Assembly: GCA_977006965.1 (NCBI GenBank)
Contig: OZ345362.1
Location: 1,178,001 to 1,242,000 of the forward strand
Reading direction: 5' to 3'
Length of the DNA: 64,000 nt
Source: Phymatolithon calcareum
Taxonomy: Eukaryota; Rhodophyta; Florideophyceae; Hapalidiales
Positions 28,985 through 39,229 of the stretch are shown here, one piece after another (position 1 is the first letter of the stretch; every line of letters starts with the position of its first letter). The notes under the pieces were generated by a model. It was not told where the DNA came from. It saw only the letters and a program-made list of their open reading frames with translations, and made no database searches. The translations under genes and the position numbers were made by a program.

Positions 28985-30613
28985 AGCAAATTCTCAGCAT
29001 ACGTCTCAAGTGTGCGTAAGGCGGAAGAAGACTGGAATCTGCCGTTGCGTACTTTTGCACTCAATAGGGCAATGAAGCGGCACATCGGAAGAGCATTCAA
29101 CAGAGCACCGAAGGGGAAGGCGGTAGGTCCTGACGGAAGTGCGGTCGAAATGTTGCACGCGAACAAAGAAGCGGGGCTCGAAATAATGCTAGTAACATGC
29201 GGGAGACTCAAATGTCTTCCTCGGCCATGGCGCCAAACAACTCTGATTCCCTTATACAAGAAAGGCCCAGCTCATGTCGCAGCAAACTACAGGTCCATAT
29301 CTCTTTTAAGTCAAGCCAGGAAAATCATTGACTCAGCTCTAGATGCATACATACACGAGAACTACCGCTTCAATAAGGTTCAGCTGGGTTTTCGGAAAGA
29401 CAGAAACACATATCTCGCTATTCTCGGAGCAAAAAGTACAATGAAAAAGGGTCATCTATTCATGGCAGTTCTTGACCTATCCGCGGCATACGATAGTGTG
29501 CCAAGGGATATCGTCATGAAGAGGCTGACGGAGAAACTTCCTGAAGAGATAAAAAGGATGGTTGCGTAACTGTTAAAACCCTCATGGGTCACATCAGCTG
29601 GAGACGAGACCAAAACGTGGTGTATCATCGACCGAGGAGTGCCTCAAGCTTCCCCGCTTAGTCCATGCCTAGACAATATATTCATGGACACATTCGCAGA
29701 ATCCGTCTCCAAGACAGACGGAAACGTCTCAGACAGCCCAGTGCAATTGTTCGCAGATGATTCAGCTTCAAGCGAAAACAGGACGAGGAATGCAGAAACT
29801 TCTTAATATAGCGACCATTTGGGCAAGCGAAAATGACATGAAATGGAACACAAAACCAGGAAAAAGCGAAGTTCTTAAGTACAAAGGGCTTCAGAAGCCC
29901 ACCTTTTACTTAGCGGGACGAGAACTGCATCAAGCCTGGAGACTCTCGTATCTTGGGGTAAGCATGAATAACAATGGTGTTACGGATGACACGGCCATCG
30001 CAAGAGTTCGAAATGCTGCAGGATCCATACATAAGCTTCGGGAGCTTGGAGTGAATGTTCGAGGATTCAAACCGGAGACATGCATCAGGACCTTTAAGTC
30101 CCTAATTATCCCGAAATGGGAGTATGCGTTACACGCTACTCCAATGACAAATCGATTGCTCTCGGCAATCGAGTCGGCAGAGGGCTTGTTCTACAAGAAT
30201 GCGAGTTCTGTGCCGACTGGGACCACCAAAGATGAGGAGACGTCATCAAGCAGAAAGGTTTGCATTAAGCCTGGTGAGACACAAAAAGCGCCTTGAAGAA
30301 ACAGAAGAGTACTTTGGAAGAGATGAGGACATAAAGGAAGCAATGAAGGATATTGAATATATCAAGATGTATGAAGACTTGCGGCAAGCCCTTCAGAAAT
30401 CCCAGGAGGGATCTGTCACGAATAAGAGGAGGAGAGAGGAAACAATTAAGGTATGGGAAAATGAAGAAGAAGGCAGATCAATGAAGATTCCTACTGAAGG
30501 CAAGCTACCAAGGATCCTTTACATAGGAGAAAGAACAACACGTTTAAGTTGCCTAAGGTTAACATTCAACCGAGCACTCCTTTGAAGAAAATCAGTATCG
30601 GGTGCCTACTGTG
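28985..30613 (+). pseudogene. RT-A copy 2, 5' part (split by the Gypsy element)
   Basis: The plus-strand relative of 16,454-18,244, extending further upstream with KFSAYVSSVRKAEEDWNLPL. It keeps VLDLSAAYDSVPRD, but then has a TAA at about 29,566. The PQGSPLSP motif is changed to PQASPLSP, there is a frameshift in the FADD region (about 29,757), and about 34 bp are deleted in the thumb near 30,200. The C-terminal part reaches LTFNRALL and a stop near 30,583. The Gypsy element interrupts it at 30,614; the remainder is at 36,372-36,610. Confidence 0.85.
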
Positions 30614-31006
30614 TAATGCACGGTGTCGGTGTTGACACGCGAGCAAACGCGGTGGGTTGAGAGAAAAGTAGTAACGCTTTCCGAAAGGCAGGCCTTGGAA
30701 GACTCTGCCAGCGGTCTTTTGGCTCTAGTCAACTCTACCTTCACTTTATTCTCAGCCGAACCTATTATGTAGTAAATCGGAACTATCCTAGAGTAGGTAA
30801 AAATTGCGTAACCTAAAACAGGCATGACACAAGCCTTTGAATTTGAATTGAGTCAAATAAGGAAACGCAATGGGAGGTAGTGACTTGGCAACCCGAACGA
30901 GTACATCTTGAACGGTAACACGCAAATGCGCTAAGCACGGCAATCTGGGTATTGCTGGGTACCGGAGATTGAGCTGGATAGATTTACAGCCTGATCCGAC
31001 AATACT
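30614..31006 (-). repeat. 3' LTR of the Gypsy element
   Basis: 393 bp, starting TAATGCACGGTGTCGGTG and ending GATCCGACAATACT on the plus strand. It differs from 35,982-36,374 at three visible sites: AAAATTGCG/AAAATGGCG, GTAACACG/GTAATACG and GGTATTGC/GGTACTGC. The usual TG...CA ends are not at the exact shared borders. Confidence 0.9.
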
Positions 31007-31048
31007 CCTCTCTCCCGAAAGGCGATAAACATGCTAGTTCAAAGTCGT

Positions 31049-32197
31049 CTAGGCTTTGCGAACCATTTGCTTATCCGAGAACGTTGTGAAGAATTTTGAG
31101 AGCAATTCAGGGACGTCTTCGTGTATTGCGCTTAGAGGCTCCCAGGTCGGATCCTCATGATCGAATCCCTTCCATTCTACGCTGACTTCATAGGTCTCTG
31201 ACGATGTATTAAAACGGAGATCGCGGAGCCGCGCGATAGTTTGAAAGTGTGGATCGTTGTGCGCAATAGTGTCCCGGAGCTCTTCAGATACATTTAGCTT
31301 TGAGTCAGCATAGAATTTCAGGCGGTTGGCATGCACAAGGGCGTGCTTGAGTGTAACCAAGTCCTGGACTTCAAAGATAAACTCAGAAACGCATCTTGTA
31401 ACCCGACGAGGACCACGCCATTTGACGCGCAGCTTGTGTCCGTCTTTGGCCACTCGCTGGGCCACCAAAACAAAATCACCAAGCTCGAAATTAGAAGGGT
31501 GAACATGGGTCTTATCGTTGTGTCGCTTGACAGCGTCTTGGCGTTTCCTTGTCTTTGTTTGGGCAACATCGCGATGCAAGTTGTTAAGAACAGTGTCCAT
31601 GCGGTCCATGTTAACCAGACGCTGGCTTTGCTCAAATTCCAAAGTCTTTGGTTCGGGAGCTTCAGACGGAAGAAGAGTGCGCAGGGGATTGTCTGAAGGC
31701 AATCCTGTAAAGGCCGTGATAGGAGCGCGCCCACCCAGACTCTCTCTTACGGTATGATTGAGAGTACTCTGGATCAGTGGTAAAACGAGAGGCCATTCTT
31801 GTTCAGCCATTCGAAATTCTGATAGGAGCGCACGACATGCCCTAAGAACCTCCCTGCAGACGGATTCGACAGTTCCATTTGCTTGTGGACAGTATGGAGT
31901 GGTGTAGTGATGGTGAGCATGCAACTTGCGGTTAAGAAGAGTCATCAGTGTGTTCTTGAAATGGCTTCCTCTGTCAGATACCCACGAAGTCGCGACACCA
32001 AATGACGAAAACCAGGAAAGTAGTGCCGTGGCGGTAGTTTCCGCATCTGCGTGCTCGCAAGGCAGAAACCACACAAATGCTGATGCATCGTCTTTGATTA
32101 TCAGAGTGTAAAGCGCGTTGGTTTTGCTCGGATGCATGTACAGGAAATCAAAATGCAATAGCTCATTGGGTTTGTCCGAGTGCATTGCGTGTCCCAT
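31049..32197 (-). pseudogene. Gypsy integrase core and chromodomain
   Basis: About 382 codons are open, but the frame is joined to the upstream RNase H and zinc-finger part only through a frameshift near 32,200. It shows the integrase catalytic elements: the first Asp in LLHFDFLYMH, the second in WVSDRGSHFKNTL, and the Glu in CPQANGTVESVCREV. A GPRRVTRC stretch (GPY/F-like region) follows. The C terminus has a clear chromodomain, YEVSVEWKGFDHEDPTWEPL, which in other chromoviruses binds histone marks and steers integration. Within the element it is the 3'-most coding part, ending about 40 bp before the 3' LTR. Confidence 0.85.
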
Positions 32198-33414
32198 AAC
32201 TCGAGGTATGCGATGACCGCCAATGTGGACACACAGTGAATGCAGGAGTTGCAGAAGGATGCAATGTCACCCCGCATGCCTTCCCAAAGGAAATGTGCGC
32301 TGATGCTTGCATGGGTCGTACTTAAACCTCGGTGACCAGCTCGACCGCAATGGCCGATAATGCACAGTCGGATTTGAAGATGCACAGCAGCAGACGGTAT
32401 CCAAACAACCGAGTCTGCGTTTTTGTAGAGACGGGTTGCTGAACGAAGAGCACGACCTGTTGCAGCCAAAGAAAAACCAGATGGTGGTTTCTCTTCCCCC
32501 TTTTCTAGGGCCGCTGTTTGTGTATTTTCGATGTCCTTAAGTGTGGGCCATTGGAAATCTGGGTCCAAATCAGGACACAATGGAGCGATGAATAGTGCAG
32601 AGAGTGAAATCTTCCGTGGTATCATCGATACTTCTTTGTGCGTCTCGTCCGAAGCACCCCAGCGTGACAGCAAATCAGCCCATGCATTGTCCTCTCCAGG
32701 GATGTGAATCACAGTGTAACGAAAACGGGATAATTTAAGACTCCAGCGCTCGACTTTGCCTGCGACATGCTTAGTATTTTGCGCATTTGTCGAGTGCGGG
32801 TTAAAAAGGTACACCAAATTCTTGTGGTCGGTAAACATGTAGAATCCATCCGGACTTAACAGGATGTAATCCAGGCGAGTGACAGACTCGACGATAGCGA
32901 AGGATTCCTTTTCCGCGGTGGACCATCTCGAGCTCGAACCTTTAAAATGCCCAGATAAGAATGAGAGCGGCTCGTGTCTCTGCTCAGAAAATTGAAGGTC
33001 CAGATCAGACTTCGGGATTTGCGTGAGGATCCCGGACCAACTATTATCCGAAGCATCGGTGAAAAGGCAAAGGCTTTTTTGCGGGTCGGGATGGGCTAGA
33101 GTAGCTGCTTCGTGGAGGCATTTCTTGAGTTTTTCGAACGCTTTGAGCTCTGCCGCGCCGAAGTCGCTTGTAGTCAGCTCGACTTTCGCAACAGCGTTTT
33201 TCGTCCGACGAGTGGACCGAGAGTAAACCCTCTCTAAAGCGGAAAGAAGAGGAGCGACAGTGCGTGCGTAGTCCGGAATTGTGCTGCGCATCCAGTTGGA
33301 TGCACAGACGAATTGTTGAAGATCAGCTCCGTTCTTGGGAGCAGGCATGCGTAGAAGAGCATCGAGACGACCGCGATCGAGTTTGATACCATCTTTGCTT
33401 ATGATGCGCCCGCA
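32101..33414 (-). pseudogene. Gypsy RNase H and integrase zinc-binding region
   Basis: Downstream of a TAG at 33,415-33,417 the same frame reopens. It has the connection region (CASNWMRSTIPDYARTVAPL), then an RNase H-like domain with SLCLFTDASDNSWSGIL, ERHEPLSFLSGHF-type sequence, SSRWSTAEKESFAIVE and YMFTDHKNLVYLF. After a linker comes the HHCC zinc finger of integrase, with HCGRAGHRGLS and CNSCIHC. The frame is then lost by a frameshift near 32,200. The TAG replaces the Trp position expected between RT and the connection region, giving a simple nonsense mutation. Confidence 0.8.
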
Positions 33415-34043
33415 CTATTTGACCACCAGAAGAAAAAGATTGCATTTCTTGGCGTGGAGCTTTAGACCAGCTTCGCGGCAGATTATGAAAATTTTTCGAA
33501 GAACTTGTAGGAGCTCTTCAGCTGACTTGCAATGAAACAGAAGGTCATCCAGCCATTGCAAAATATAATCATGAAGCGGAATGCAAAGCTGCTGAATTGA
33601 GCTCTGAAAGTATGAAGTCGCATTTGTCTGGCCATGTAGCACACGTGTTGGATTAAAAACTCCGTCAGGAGTTATAAAACTCTGACACTCTTGTGAGTTC
33701 TCGTCCAAAGCCAGCTGCCAATAGCCGTGGCAAAGATCAATGCTTGCATAGCAAGTGCTCCAACGAGCTCGCTGGTCACTGCTTCCAGGTTTGGCATCCG
33801 CCAGATATGCTGCACAGTCTGGTTGTTCACTGGATGGAGGTCGACAGCGAAACGATATTCTTCCGGTCCGTCCTTTGGAACGATCAAAGGGGCACATGCC
33901 CACTGACTTCTATTATTGCGGCGTATCAGTCCGAGCTGAAGCAGTTCATCGACCTTCTTCCGCAAGAATGCCGCCTGAGGTGGGGAATATCGACGCACTT
34001 TGACGTGCACCGGCTTAGCGTCGTCTTTTAGTCTGATTTTCAT
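33415..34043 (-). pseudogene. Gypsy reverse transcriptase, frameshifted
   Basis: The first frame (34,043 downward) has VDELLQLGLIRRNNRSQWAC, APLIVPKDGPEEYRFAVDL and HPVNNQTV. A frameshift near 33,760 moves the frame to SIDLCHGYWQLALDENSQEC and SFITPDGVFNPTRVLHGQTN, then the catalytic motif QWLDDLLFH, where most family members have Y-x-D-D, and LKLHAKKCNLF. A TAG at 33,415 ends it. Fingers, palm and connection are all present, so the element was probably competent before these lesions. Confidence 0.85.
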
Positions 34044-35902
34044 GGCAGGAACAGATGCAGGAGGATCCGCTCCATTTTGGTTCTGAAAATGTCCCCATAT
34101 TCCATCAAGAGTTTTCGAAACTCTTCGTGAAGGTGATATGGTAGGCCACTGTTGACTGCATTTGAAATCATGGCTTCCAAATGCTGTAACGTTTCAGTGG
34201 TATTGTCGTTTCCAAACTCAAGGTCTGCATCGTCCGGAATCGGGTCGTCATGAGGCACATCACCATAAAACATGGGAGATGTTACAGCCGGGTCTCTGCT
34301 AGATGGCAAAGGAACAGAATTGTTGTACAAGATGGGATCCTCAGATTCTTCAACAACGCTGTCGATTGACTTTGTCTCTTCTTTTTCATTGTCTGCAGAC
34401 AACAAAAGGCGGGCAAGTCTTCCTGGATGAGTAGGAGGATCTAGCTCCTCACCGTTCTCGGGATCAAAAAAACCAATGTGCGAAAAATCTTGGTCATGGA
34501 ACTGCGCCCGTACAGCTGCAAGATGAGTGTTCAAATTAAATCCAGTCGCCAAAAGAACTGGTCTGCCGATAAGAATCTCGTCCATATCCTCATCGAAAAC
34601 AAGATATTCGACGTTGCGGAGACGGAAAGTTCCTTCAGATATGAACCGAGTTGTAGAGATCCTCGCCTTAGAGCGAGCATTGAAAACTTTGGGTTCACAA
34701 TCTTCTTCTATTTTCAGGGCCATCTCAGCCCTCACCGGGTCTCGCAGTGGTAAAATTTGCACGAAAACCCCAGCATCTGCGCATTTTTGCAGGTGTTTCT
34801 GAGAAAGGGCAGAGTGATCTGCTCCATAATCTCCATTGACCACCACATCGATGGTGTCTGCGAGCTTGGCTTTAAATTTCCCTGAGTCTGGATCGGGAAC
34901 AGCTGTCTGCAACTCGTAAGACTGAGAGTCGGTATGCAGCGCACTTACGCGTGCCTTGACAGCTGCAGCATCTTTCTTCTCTTCCCGATACTTTGCCAGG
35001 AAGGCTGCTTTTTCAGCATCGGTAGACATAGCACAGTCCTTTATAAGCTCGCGCTTATTGCACCTTGGATTGAGACATTTTGGAAGCTGTCTCTGATTCT
35101 CGTTTCTCGGTGCTGGAGTACCATTTGTTGTTCCGGCAGTGTGTGTTGGTGAAGCTGCCATTCTGTTTGCAGGTCGTGCTGAGAGTGGAACTGGCGTGCT
35201 CGCACCGGTCTTCTTGCGCGATACAGAAGGATTGGTGCCGAAAGACTTTGTATCCGTTTTCGGTGCCATATGAATCGGGGCGAACTCCTCACAAGCAACA
35301 GCTTTCATTATCACATGTTTGTAAAAATTCTGCCAGTCCTTGCGCAGGGCTTTCTGTTCAAGCTCCAAATCATTTTGAACTTTCGATTTTAAAGCTTCCG
35401 GGTTAAGAAGTTCGCAAATGTGTCCAGTGGCGAGCTTCGGGTTGGTTGTGATGATATCCCATTTTCGTGCTCGTAAAAACGAGCGATAGTCCATGAAGAG
35501 TGACATCACCCGAAGTTCCAGATCCTGTTCATGTGTGTTCATCCGAACATTAGATTTGACAGCGGCATCAATTTCTTCGACCGATAGAGATGAAATCAGA
35601 ACTTCGTCCTTTTTCCTCAGCCAGGCCAAGAGAATGTCATCGGTTAGACTAGCGACTGTGTTGCCATTTTCAAATTCCCCGAACTCAACAAGAGAGAGTA
35701 GAAGATCAGGGTCTATGGAAGATTTTGCCGAAATAGCGGTAATGTTGGCTCCTGAAGAGTTGGCATCCTCAACGCGAGAAAGATAACGCTCCGTTTCGCG
35801 GAGAAAGGTGTGAATGCTTTTCCTTCCAAACTTCCGTAATTCCGGATGTGTTATGGCTGTGAAAACAGGCTGCCCAGCTGTTGGTCCTTGGTTCGGTGCC
35901 AT
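34040..35902 (-). CDS. Gypsy gag and protease polyprotein
   Basis: 620 codons from ATG at 35,902, 80 bp inside the 5' LTR. The first half is gag-like: helical, charged, with a DLELEQKALRKDWQNFYKHV segment. A Pro/Thr/Ser-rich linker leads to a Cys/His-poor knuckle-like motif, CLNPRCNKRELIKDC. The middle carries the retropepsin active site VNGDYGADHS (34,820-34,850), with DYGA where DTGA is usual, and EILIGRPVLL as the flap partner. A long acidic tail (DDPIPDDADLEFG) joins to RT. The stop overlaps the start of the RT frame by a few bases, so RT might be reached by frameshifting; I cannot verify that. Confidence 0.8.
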   Translation of the reverse strand: MAPNQGPTAGQPVFTAITHPELRKFGRKSIHTFLRETERYLSRVEDANSSGANITAISAKSSIDPDLLLSLVEFGEFENGNTVASLTDDILLAWLRKKDEVLISSLSVEEIDAAVKSNVRMNTHEQDLELRVMSLFMDYRSFLRARKWDIITTNPKLATGHICELLNPEALKSKVQNDLELEQKALRKDWQNFYKHVIMKAVACEEFAPIHMAPKTDTKSFGTNPSVSRKKTGASTPVPLSARPANRMAASPTHTAGTTNGTPAPRNENQRQLPKCLNPRCNKRELIKDCAMSTDAEKAAFLAKYREEKKDAAAVKARVSALHTDSQSYELQTAVPDPDSGKFKAKLADTIDVVVNGDYGADHSALSQKHLQKCADAGVFVQILPLRDPVRAEMALKIEEDCEPKVFNARSKARISTTRFISEGTFRLRNVEYLVFDEDMDEILIGRPVLLATGFNLNTHLAAVRAQFHDQDFSHIGFFDPENGEELDPPTHPGRLARLLLSADNEKEETKSIDSVVEESEDPILYNNSVPLPSSRDPAVTSPMFYGDVPHDDPIPDDADLEFGNDNTTETLQHLEAMISNAVNSGLPYHLHEEFRKLLMEYGDIFRTKMERILLHLFLP

Positions 35903-35981
35903 TGCGGACCTGTTGTTCTTGTAACTTTGCGTCTGCGAGGTGTTGCGAATGTGCTTTGACAGAGACGAGCGTAGTGATCAC

Positions 35982-36374
35982 TAATGCACGGTGTCGGTGT
36001 TGACACGCGAGCAAACGCGGTGGGTTGAGAGAAAAGTAGTAACGCTTTCCGAAAGGCAGGCCTTGGAAGACTCTGCCAGCGGTCTTTTGGCTCTAGTCAA
36101 CTCTACCTTCACTTTATTCTCAGCCGAACCTATTATGTAGTAAATCGGAACTATCCTAGAGTAGGTAAAAATGGCGTAACCTAAAACAGGCATGACACAA
36201 GCCTTTGAATTTGAATTGAGTCAAATAAGGAAACGCAATGGGAGGTAGTGACTTGGCAACCCGAACGAGTACATCTTGAACGGTAATACGCAAATGCGCT
36301 AAGCACGGCAATCTGGGTACTGCTGGGTACCGGAGATTGAGCTGGATAGATTTACAGCCTGATCCGACAATACT
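35982..36374 (-). repeat. 5' LTR of the Gypsy element
   Basis: 393 bp, same length as and nearly identical to 30,614-31,006. On the coding strand it starts AGTATTGTCGGATC and ends CCGTGCATTA. Next to it, downstream on the coding strand, is TGATCACTACGCTCG; I do not see a convincing tRNA primer-binding site starting with TGG. Confidence 0.9.
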
Positions 36375-36610
36375 GTGGGATTACCGCGGTGATCGAACTA
36401 GTCTCCTTATAGCGTACTCTAGCGTCGTCGAAGGTGGGTACAGAAATTGAGTTTGAGTGCAAGAGACTCACAGGAGCTCTTGTTGGGAGAGAATTACGAA
36501 TCAAGAACGTTTTGAGTAGCCAGACGACTTTAGCGTAGAGATTATCGCAAGAGCTGCCCCGCTACCCCAAGATGAGGCTTTGGGAGCTCTCAAAATAAAA
36601 TCATGAAATA
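36372..36610 (+). pseudogene. RT-A copy 2, 3' part
   Basis: This continues RT-A after the Gypsy insertion: GTGGGATTACCGCGGTGATC matches the minus strand of 16,600-16,625. The coding end has EIEFECKRLTGALVGRELRI and KNVLSSQTTLA, followed by a UTR with the tail AAAATAAAATCATGAAATAT. Confidence 0.85.
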
Positions 36611-36624
36611 TCCCCGGTTCTACA

Positions 36625-38108
36625 CAGTCCCTAATTCTTCGCCTTTTCAAACGTGATGATTAGGTAGATCGTGACACGGAAAGCATAGAGCACACCGCCA
36701 CGGACATTGTCGACAAAGTTCTCATCCGGTTTATCTCGGCAGCAATTACGGCAAATATGACAGGCGCCGCAGTCTCAAAGTTGAGCGGAACGTTGCGAAA
36801 TAGACCATTTCGTCAACATATTTCCGGTTGTCACCGAGTAGGTTGAGCGTGACAGATGCCTGGTGATCACTTTCTTTCGTACAGCCAAATTTTCCACCTC
36901 AATGGTATCGCATTACCATGAGTTATTCGATGATGTGATTGAAAGCAACGATTTCTAATGCGGCTATGTACAAACGGAATTCACAGCAGATCAAACAAGA
37001 ATTGATTCCAGAATGAATAAATAATTCTTGTGTTGATGAGCTTATCAAACCGTGGGTGTCGAATTTGCAATTGAACTGGCAAGACGTGCCCAATCACTCC
37101 CAAGCATCACCATGAAATGGAAAGCTATTCCTTTTATTGACGACAGACGAGAGCTCTAGAAGTAGTAAAATGCGGATGCACTAGAAGAAGAGAGGTGTTC
37201 TTGCGCGTGCCATATGCAGTTACACGACGGCGAGCCTTAGCGACGGTCGGTAGACTTGTCCAGGATCCGATGAGTGGAGGACGAAAACCTGTCTCGCACA
37301 TACCCATTCACGAACTCTTTCTCCCGAATTCGAGAGTCATTGTCTTCATCCAGCTTAGTAAACTCATCCCAAGCGAGATCGGAGTGAAATCCAATGGGCA
37401 CGTGGAGGCAACGGAGTGCATATTGAAACTGTGTAAATGTCATATATCCGGTGTTTGCACTATCAGTGCGTATGAACACAATTCGAGCGTTGCTTTCAGA
37501 AGCCAGGTCGTTAGCAAAAGAAGAAGGTCCAACCGAACAATTGTACAGCTCCTCTGGTTCAATGTCTTCAGTGCTTTGGGAACGATGAAAGATCGGTGTA
37601 TCCGAGTTCAAAACACGCAAATGAGATTGAGATGCAGTATTTGGATAGTCTGCCGGGAAAAGACTAGCAGACGAAGATTCCTCGTAGACAGGTGAAGGAG
37701 ATTGCAGAGGCATCGAATCATGGTGACTTGGATCATTCACCAGAGAACGTCCAGTTTCCTGAACCTCCGAAGGAAATGACAGCACAGTTGGGATGAAGAT
37801 AATGCCAACGGTTGGATGTTGGTACGGCGAGTAGAACACTTGATCAGAGTGCAGAAATGCGTTCGGGAGGTGTGGAATTCTCTCTCCATCTGGTTGTATG
37901 AGGTACTGATGGCCCTCGTTTGTCAGCATTGCCGGCACTACAGCCGAATTCGGGCGCATGGGGTGGAATCCATGTTGCAGATACACATTAGAAACTGTTT
38001 GGCCAGAACCTGTATTGGGATCGCAAGCATGCATTTCGATGCTTCGGGCTGTCGGTTGCACCTGTGGCATGCCAAAAGACTGCTGCGTGGACAGCAGTTG
38101 CTCTGTGA
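36625..38108. repeat. Segmental duplication, copy 2 (partner 3503-4995)
   Basis: Collinear with 3503-4995. Here the EF-hand gene continues beyond the duplicated segment to its start, so this is the parental or complete copy. It begins 15 bp after the RT-A 3' tail, so the RT-A element or its remains abutted the segment. Confidence 0.85.
36640..36930 (-). pseudogene. Degenerate Cys-rich reading frame, copy 2
   Basis: The paralogue of 3509-3809. It has CGACHICRNCCRDKPDENF followed by VRGGVLYAFRVTIYLIITF in one frame. The upstream part (SDHQASVTLNLLGDNRKYVD, then EMVYFATFRST) is in another frame and contains stops. It lies downstream of the EF-hand gene on the same strand, separated by about 300 bp. 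I cannot assign a function. Confidence 0.35.
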
Positions 38109-38340
38109 CATACTCGGATGCGGCTATGTCTTGCGCTCCAGAGTATGGTGACGATGAAACCCACTCTTGTGCCAATGGCGGAGAATGGACTGCGTGAGTT
38201 TCTGCTTGATAGGTGGAGTGCCTTGGAGCGGTCTGCGGTAGCTCGGGTGAACACAGAAAGCTCTCATCCGTAGGCGCCATATCTGGAGGCACAGGTGCGG
38301 TTGCTGAACTTGGTGAAGCAGGAACCTGAAATTGAGACAT
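37237..38340 (-). CDS. EF-hand protein with long disordered N-terminal region
   Basis: 367 codons from ATG at 38,340 to a stop at 37,237. Residues 1-280 are low-complexity, rich in Pro, Ser, Gln, His and Thr, with no recognisable domain or signal peptide. The C terminus has two EF-hand-like helix-loop-helix units. The first loop (about 293-304, DSANTGYMTFTQ) lacks standard ligands at positions 3 and 12. The second (about 331-342, DEDNDSRIREKE) has Asp at 1, 3 and 5 and Glu at 12 and should bind calcium. The unit resembles the EF-hand tail of regulatory proteins; the partner is unknown. A nonsense-mutated, truncated paralogue lies at 4124-4957. It is single-exon as far as visible. Confidence 0.7.
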   Translation of the reverse strand: MSQFQVPASPSSATAPVPPDMAPTDESFLCSPELPQTAPRHSTYQAETHAVHSPPLAQEWVSSSPYSGAQDIAASEYVTEQLLSTQQSFGMPQVQPTARSIEMHACDPNTGSGQTVSNVYLQHGFHPMRPNSAVVPAMLTNEGHQYLIQPDGERIPHLPNAFLHSDQVFYSPYQHPTVGIIFIPTVLSFPSEVQETGRSLVNDPSHHDSMPLQSPSPVYEESSSASLFPADYPNTASQSHLRVLNSDTPIFHRSQSTEDIEPEELYNCSVGPSSFANDLASESNARIVFIRTDSANTGYMTFTQFQYALRCLHVPIGFHSDLAWDEFTKLDEDNDSRIREKEFVNGYVRDRFSSSTHRILDKSTDRR

Positions 38341-38425
38341 GATGAAACCGGAAGAAGTTGAAGTCGTTCAGACCGGCGTCTTGTAGGTTGACGGCTGTTG
38401 ATCGTTTCGTTCTTATGCTAGGTAT

Positions 38426-38833
38426 TTATACTGAAATCAATGCGGCGATAACCCTCCAAGCTCCTTTGCACTGTAAGTCTGTTGTTGCACGGCGCGTGAT
38501 GCAGACGGATTGTCCGTCTTTTTTGTTTTTTGATTGGGGATCGATCTCCAGACCACATTCTGCGATACGTATTCCTCTGCTCCATGATATGACTTTTTCT
38601 GGGTTGAGAAGTGTCAGGAGCAAAACAAAGTCCTCAATTGATCCTCCCATTCCTCCATCTGCGACTGCCTTCATGATATACATTCCTATCTGCATGGCGA
38701 CTGATCGTGAATGCTCTGTTTTGAAGGCCCTAAGAGCATACATGGCTCTCTCGTGGTCTTCCAAAGCTCCTCTCATCATGAAAACACATTTCCCATCCAG
38801 GCCGCAATGACTTATAGTCAAATCGTAGCTCAT
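38426..38833 (-). CDS. Hypothetical protein upstream of the EF-hand gene
   Basis: About 135 codons from ATG at 38,833. The first 90 residues have protein-like composition: MSYDLTISHCGLDGKCVFMM, then an amphipathic stretch DHERAMYALRAFKTEHSRSV, then KAVADGGMGGSIEDFVLLLT. The Gly-rich turn after a long helix is faintly like the end of Ntn-hydrolase (proteasome-type) subunits, but the N-terminal part needed to decide is missing. I do not assign it. The tail after about residue 100 is basic and unlike the rest. It could be one exon of a larger gene or a decayed fragment. Confidence 0.35.
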   Translation of the reverse strand: MSYDLTISHCGLDGKCVFMMRGALEDHERAMYALRAFKTEHSRSVAMQIGMYIMKAVADGGMGGSIEDFVLLLTLLNPEKVISWSRGIRIAECGLEIDPQSKNKKDGQSVCITRRATTDLQCKGAWRVIAALISV

Positions 38834-38842
38834 TAGGTACAC

Positions 38843-39229
38843 AGATGAACCGCAAAGGACACGCGGGCCGAAAAGCTCAGTTTAAGGGCCAAATTCGAAT
38901 GTTTTGCTCGATGTAGAGCTGCCCGTATCTTTTTTTTTCCAGCCGATTTTCTGAAAACGAAAAAAACTGGTCCAGGTACTGTACTTAATAAGACATCCAC
39001 CTTGAAATAATATTCGAACGCGCAACGGCTAACTGTCTACATCATCTGAACGAATAGGCATATTTGGACACGAAAATCGCGGTTTTGCTTGTAGCTTCGC
39101 GTACCCTGCGGGAACTCACTCCAAACTTGTTCAGTACGAGCGCATACACATGGTGAAGGACAGGAAATACTCTATGACGTGTTTTGATGCGCGTGGGCCT
39201 CGCAAAAGAATTATTTTACTGTGTCCCAA
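38843..39229. other. Stretch without recognisable genes
   Basis: No coding frame, repeat terminus or RNA motif recognised between the hypothetical frame at 38.4-38.8 kb and the RT-C copy. Confidence 0.4.

Larger units (their letters stand above)
30614..36374 (-). mobile_element. Ty3/Gypsy chromovirus-type LTR retrotransposon
   Basis: A 5761-bp element with two 393-bp LTRs, transcribed on the minus strand. Order on that strand: LTR, gag-protease frame (35,902-34,040), RT, RNase H, integrase, chromodomain, purine-rich tract (GGGAGAGAGG just inside the 3' LTR at about 31,007-31,016), LTR. The arrangement RT-RH-IN with a C-terminal chromodomain places it in Ty3/Gypsy. It is inserted in RT-A copy 2 within GTACTGTGGGATT; GTG (possibly ACTGTG) is present on both sides. 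The LTRs differ at three positions that I can see, so it is young. Even so, pol contains a stop and at least two frameshifts. Confidence 0.9.

Noticed and set aside
36374-36400. tRNA primer-binding site of the Gypsy element
   Set aside because: The sequence inside the 5' LTR (near 35,981) does not show a TGG-initiated match to a tRNA 3' end.
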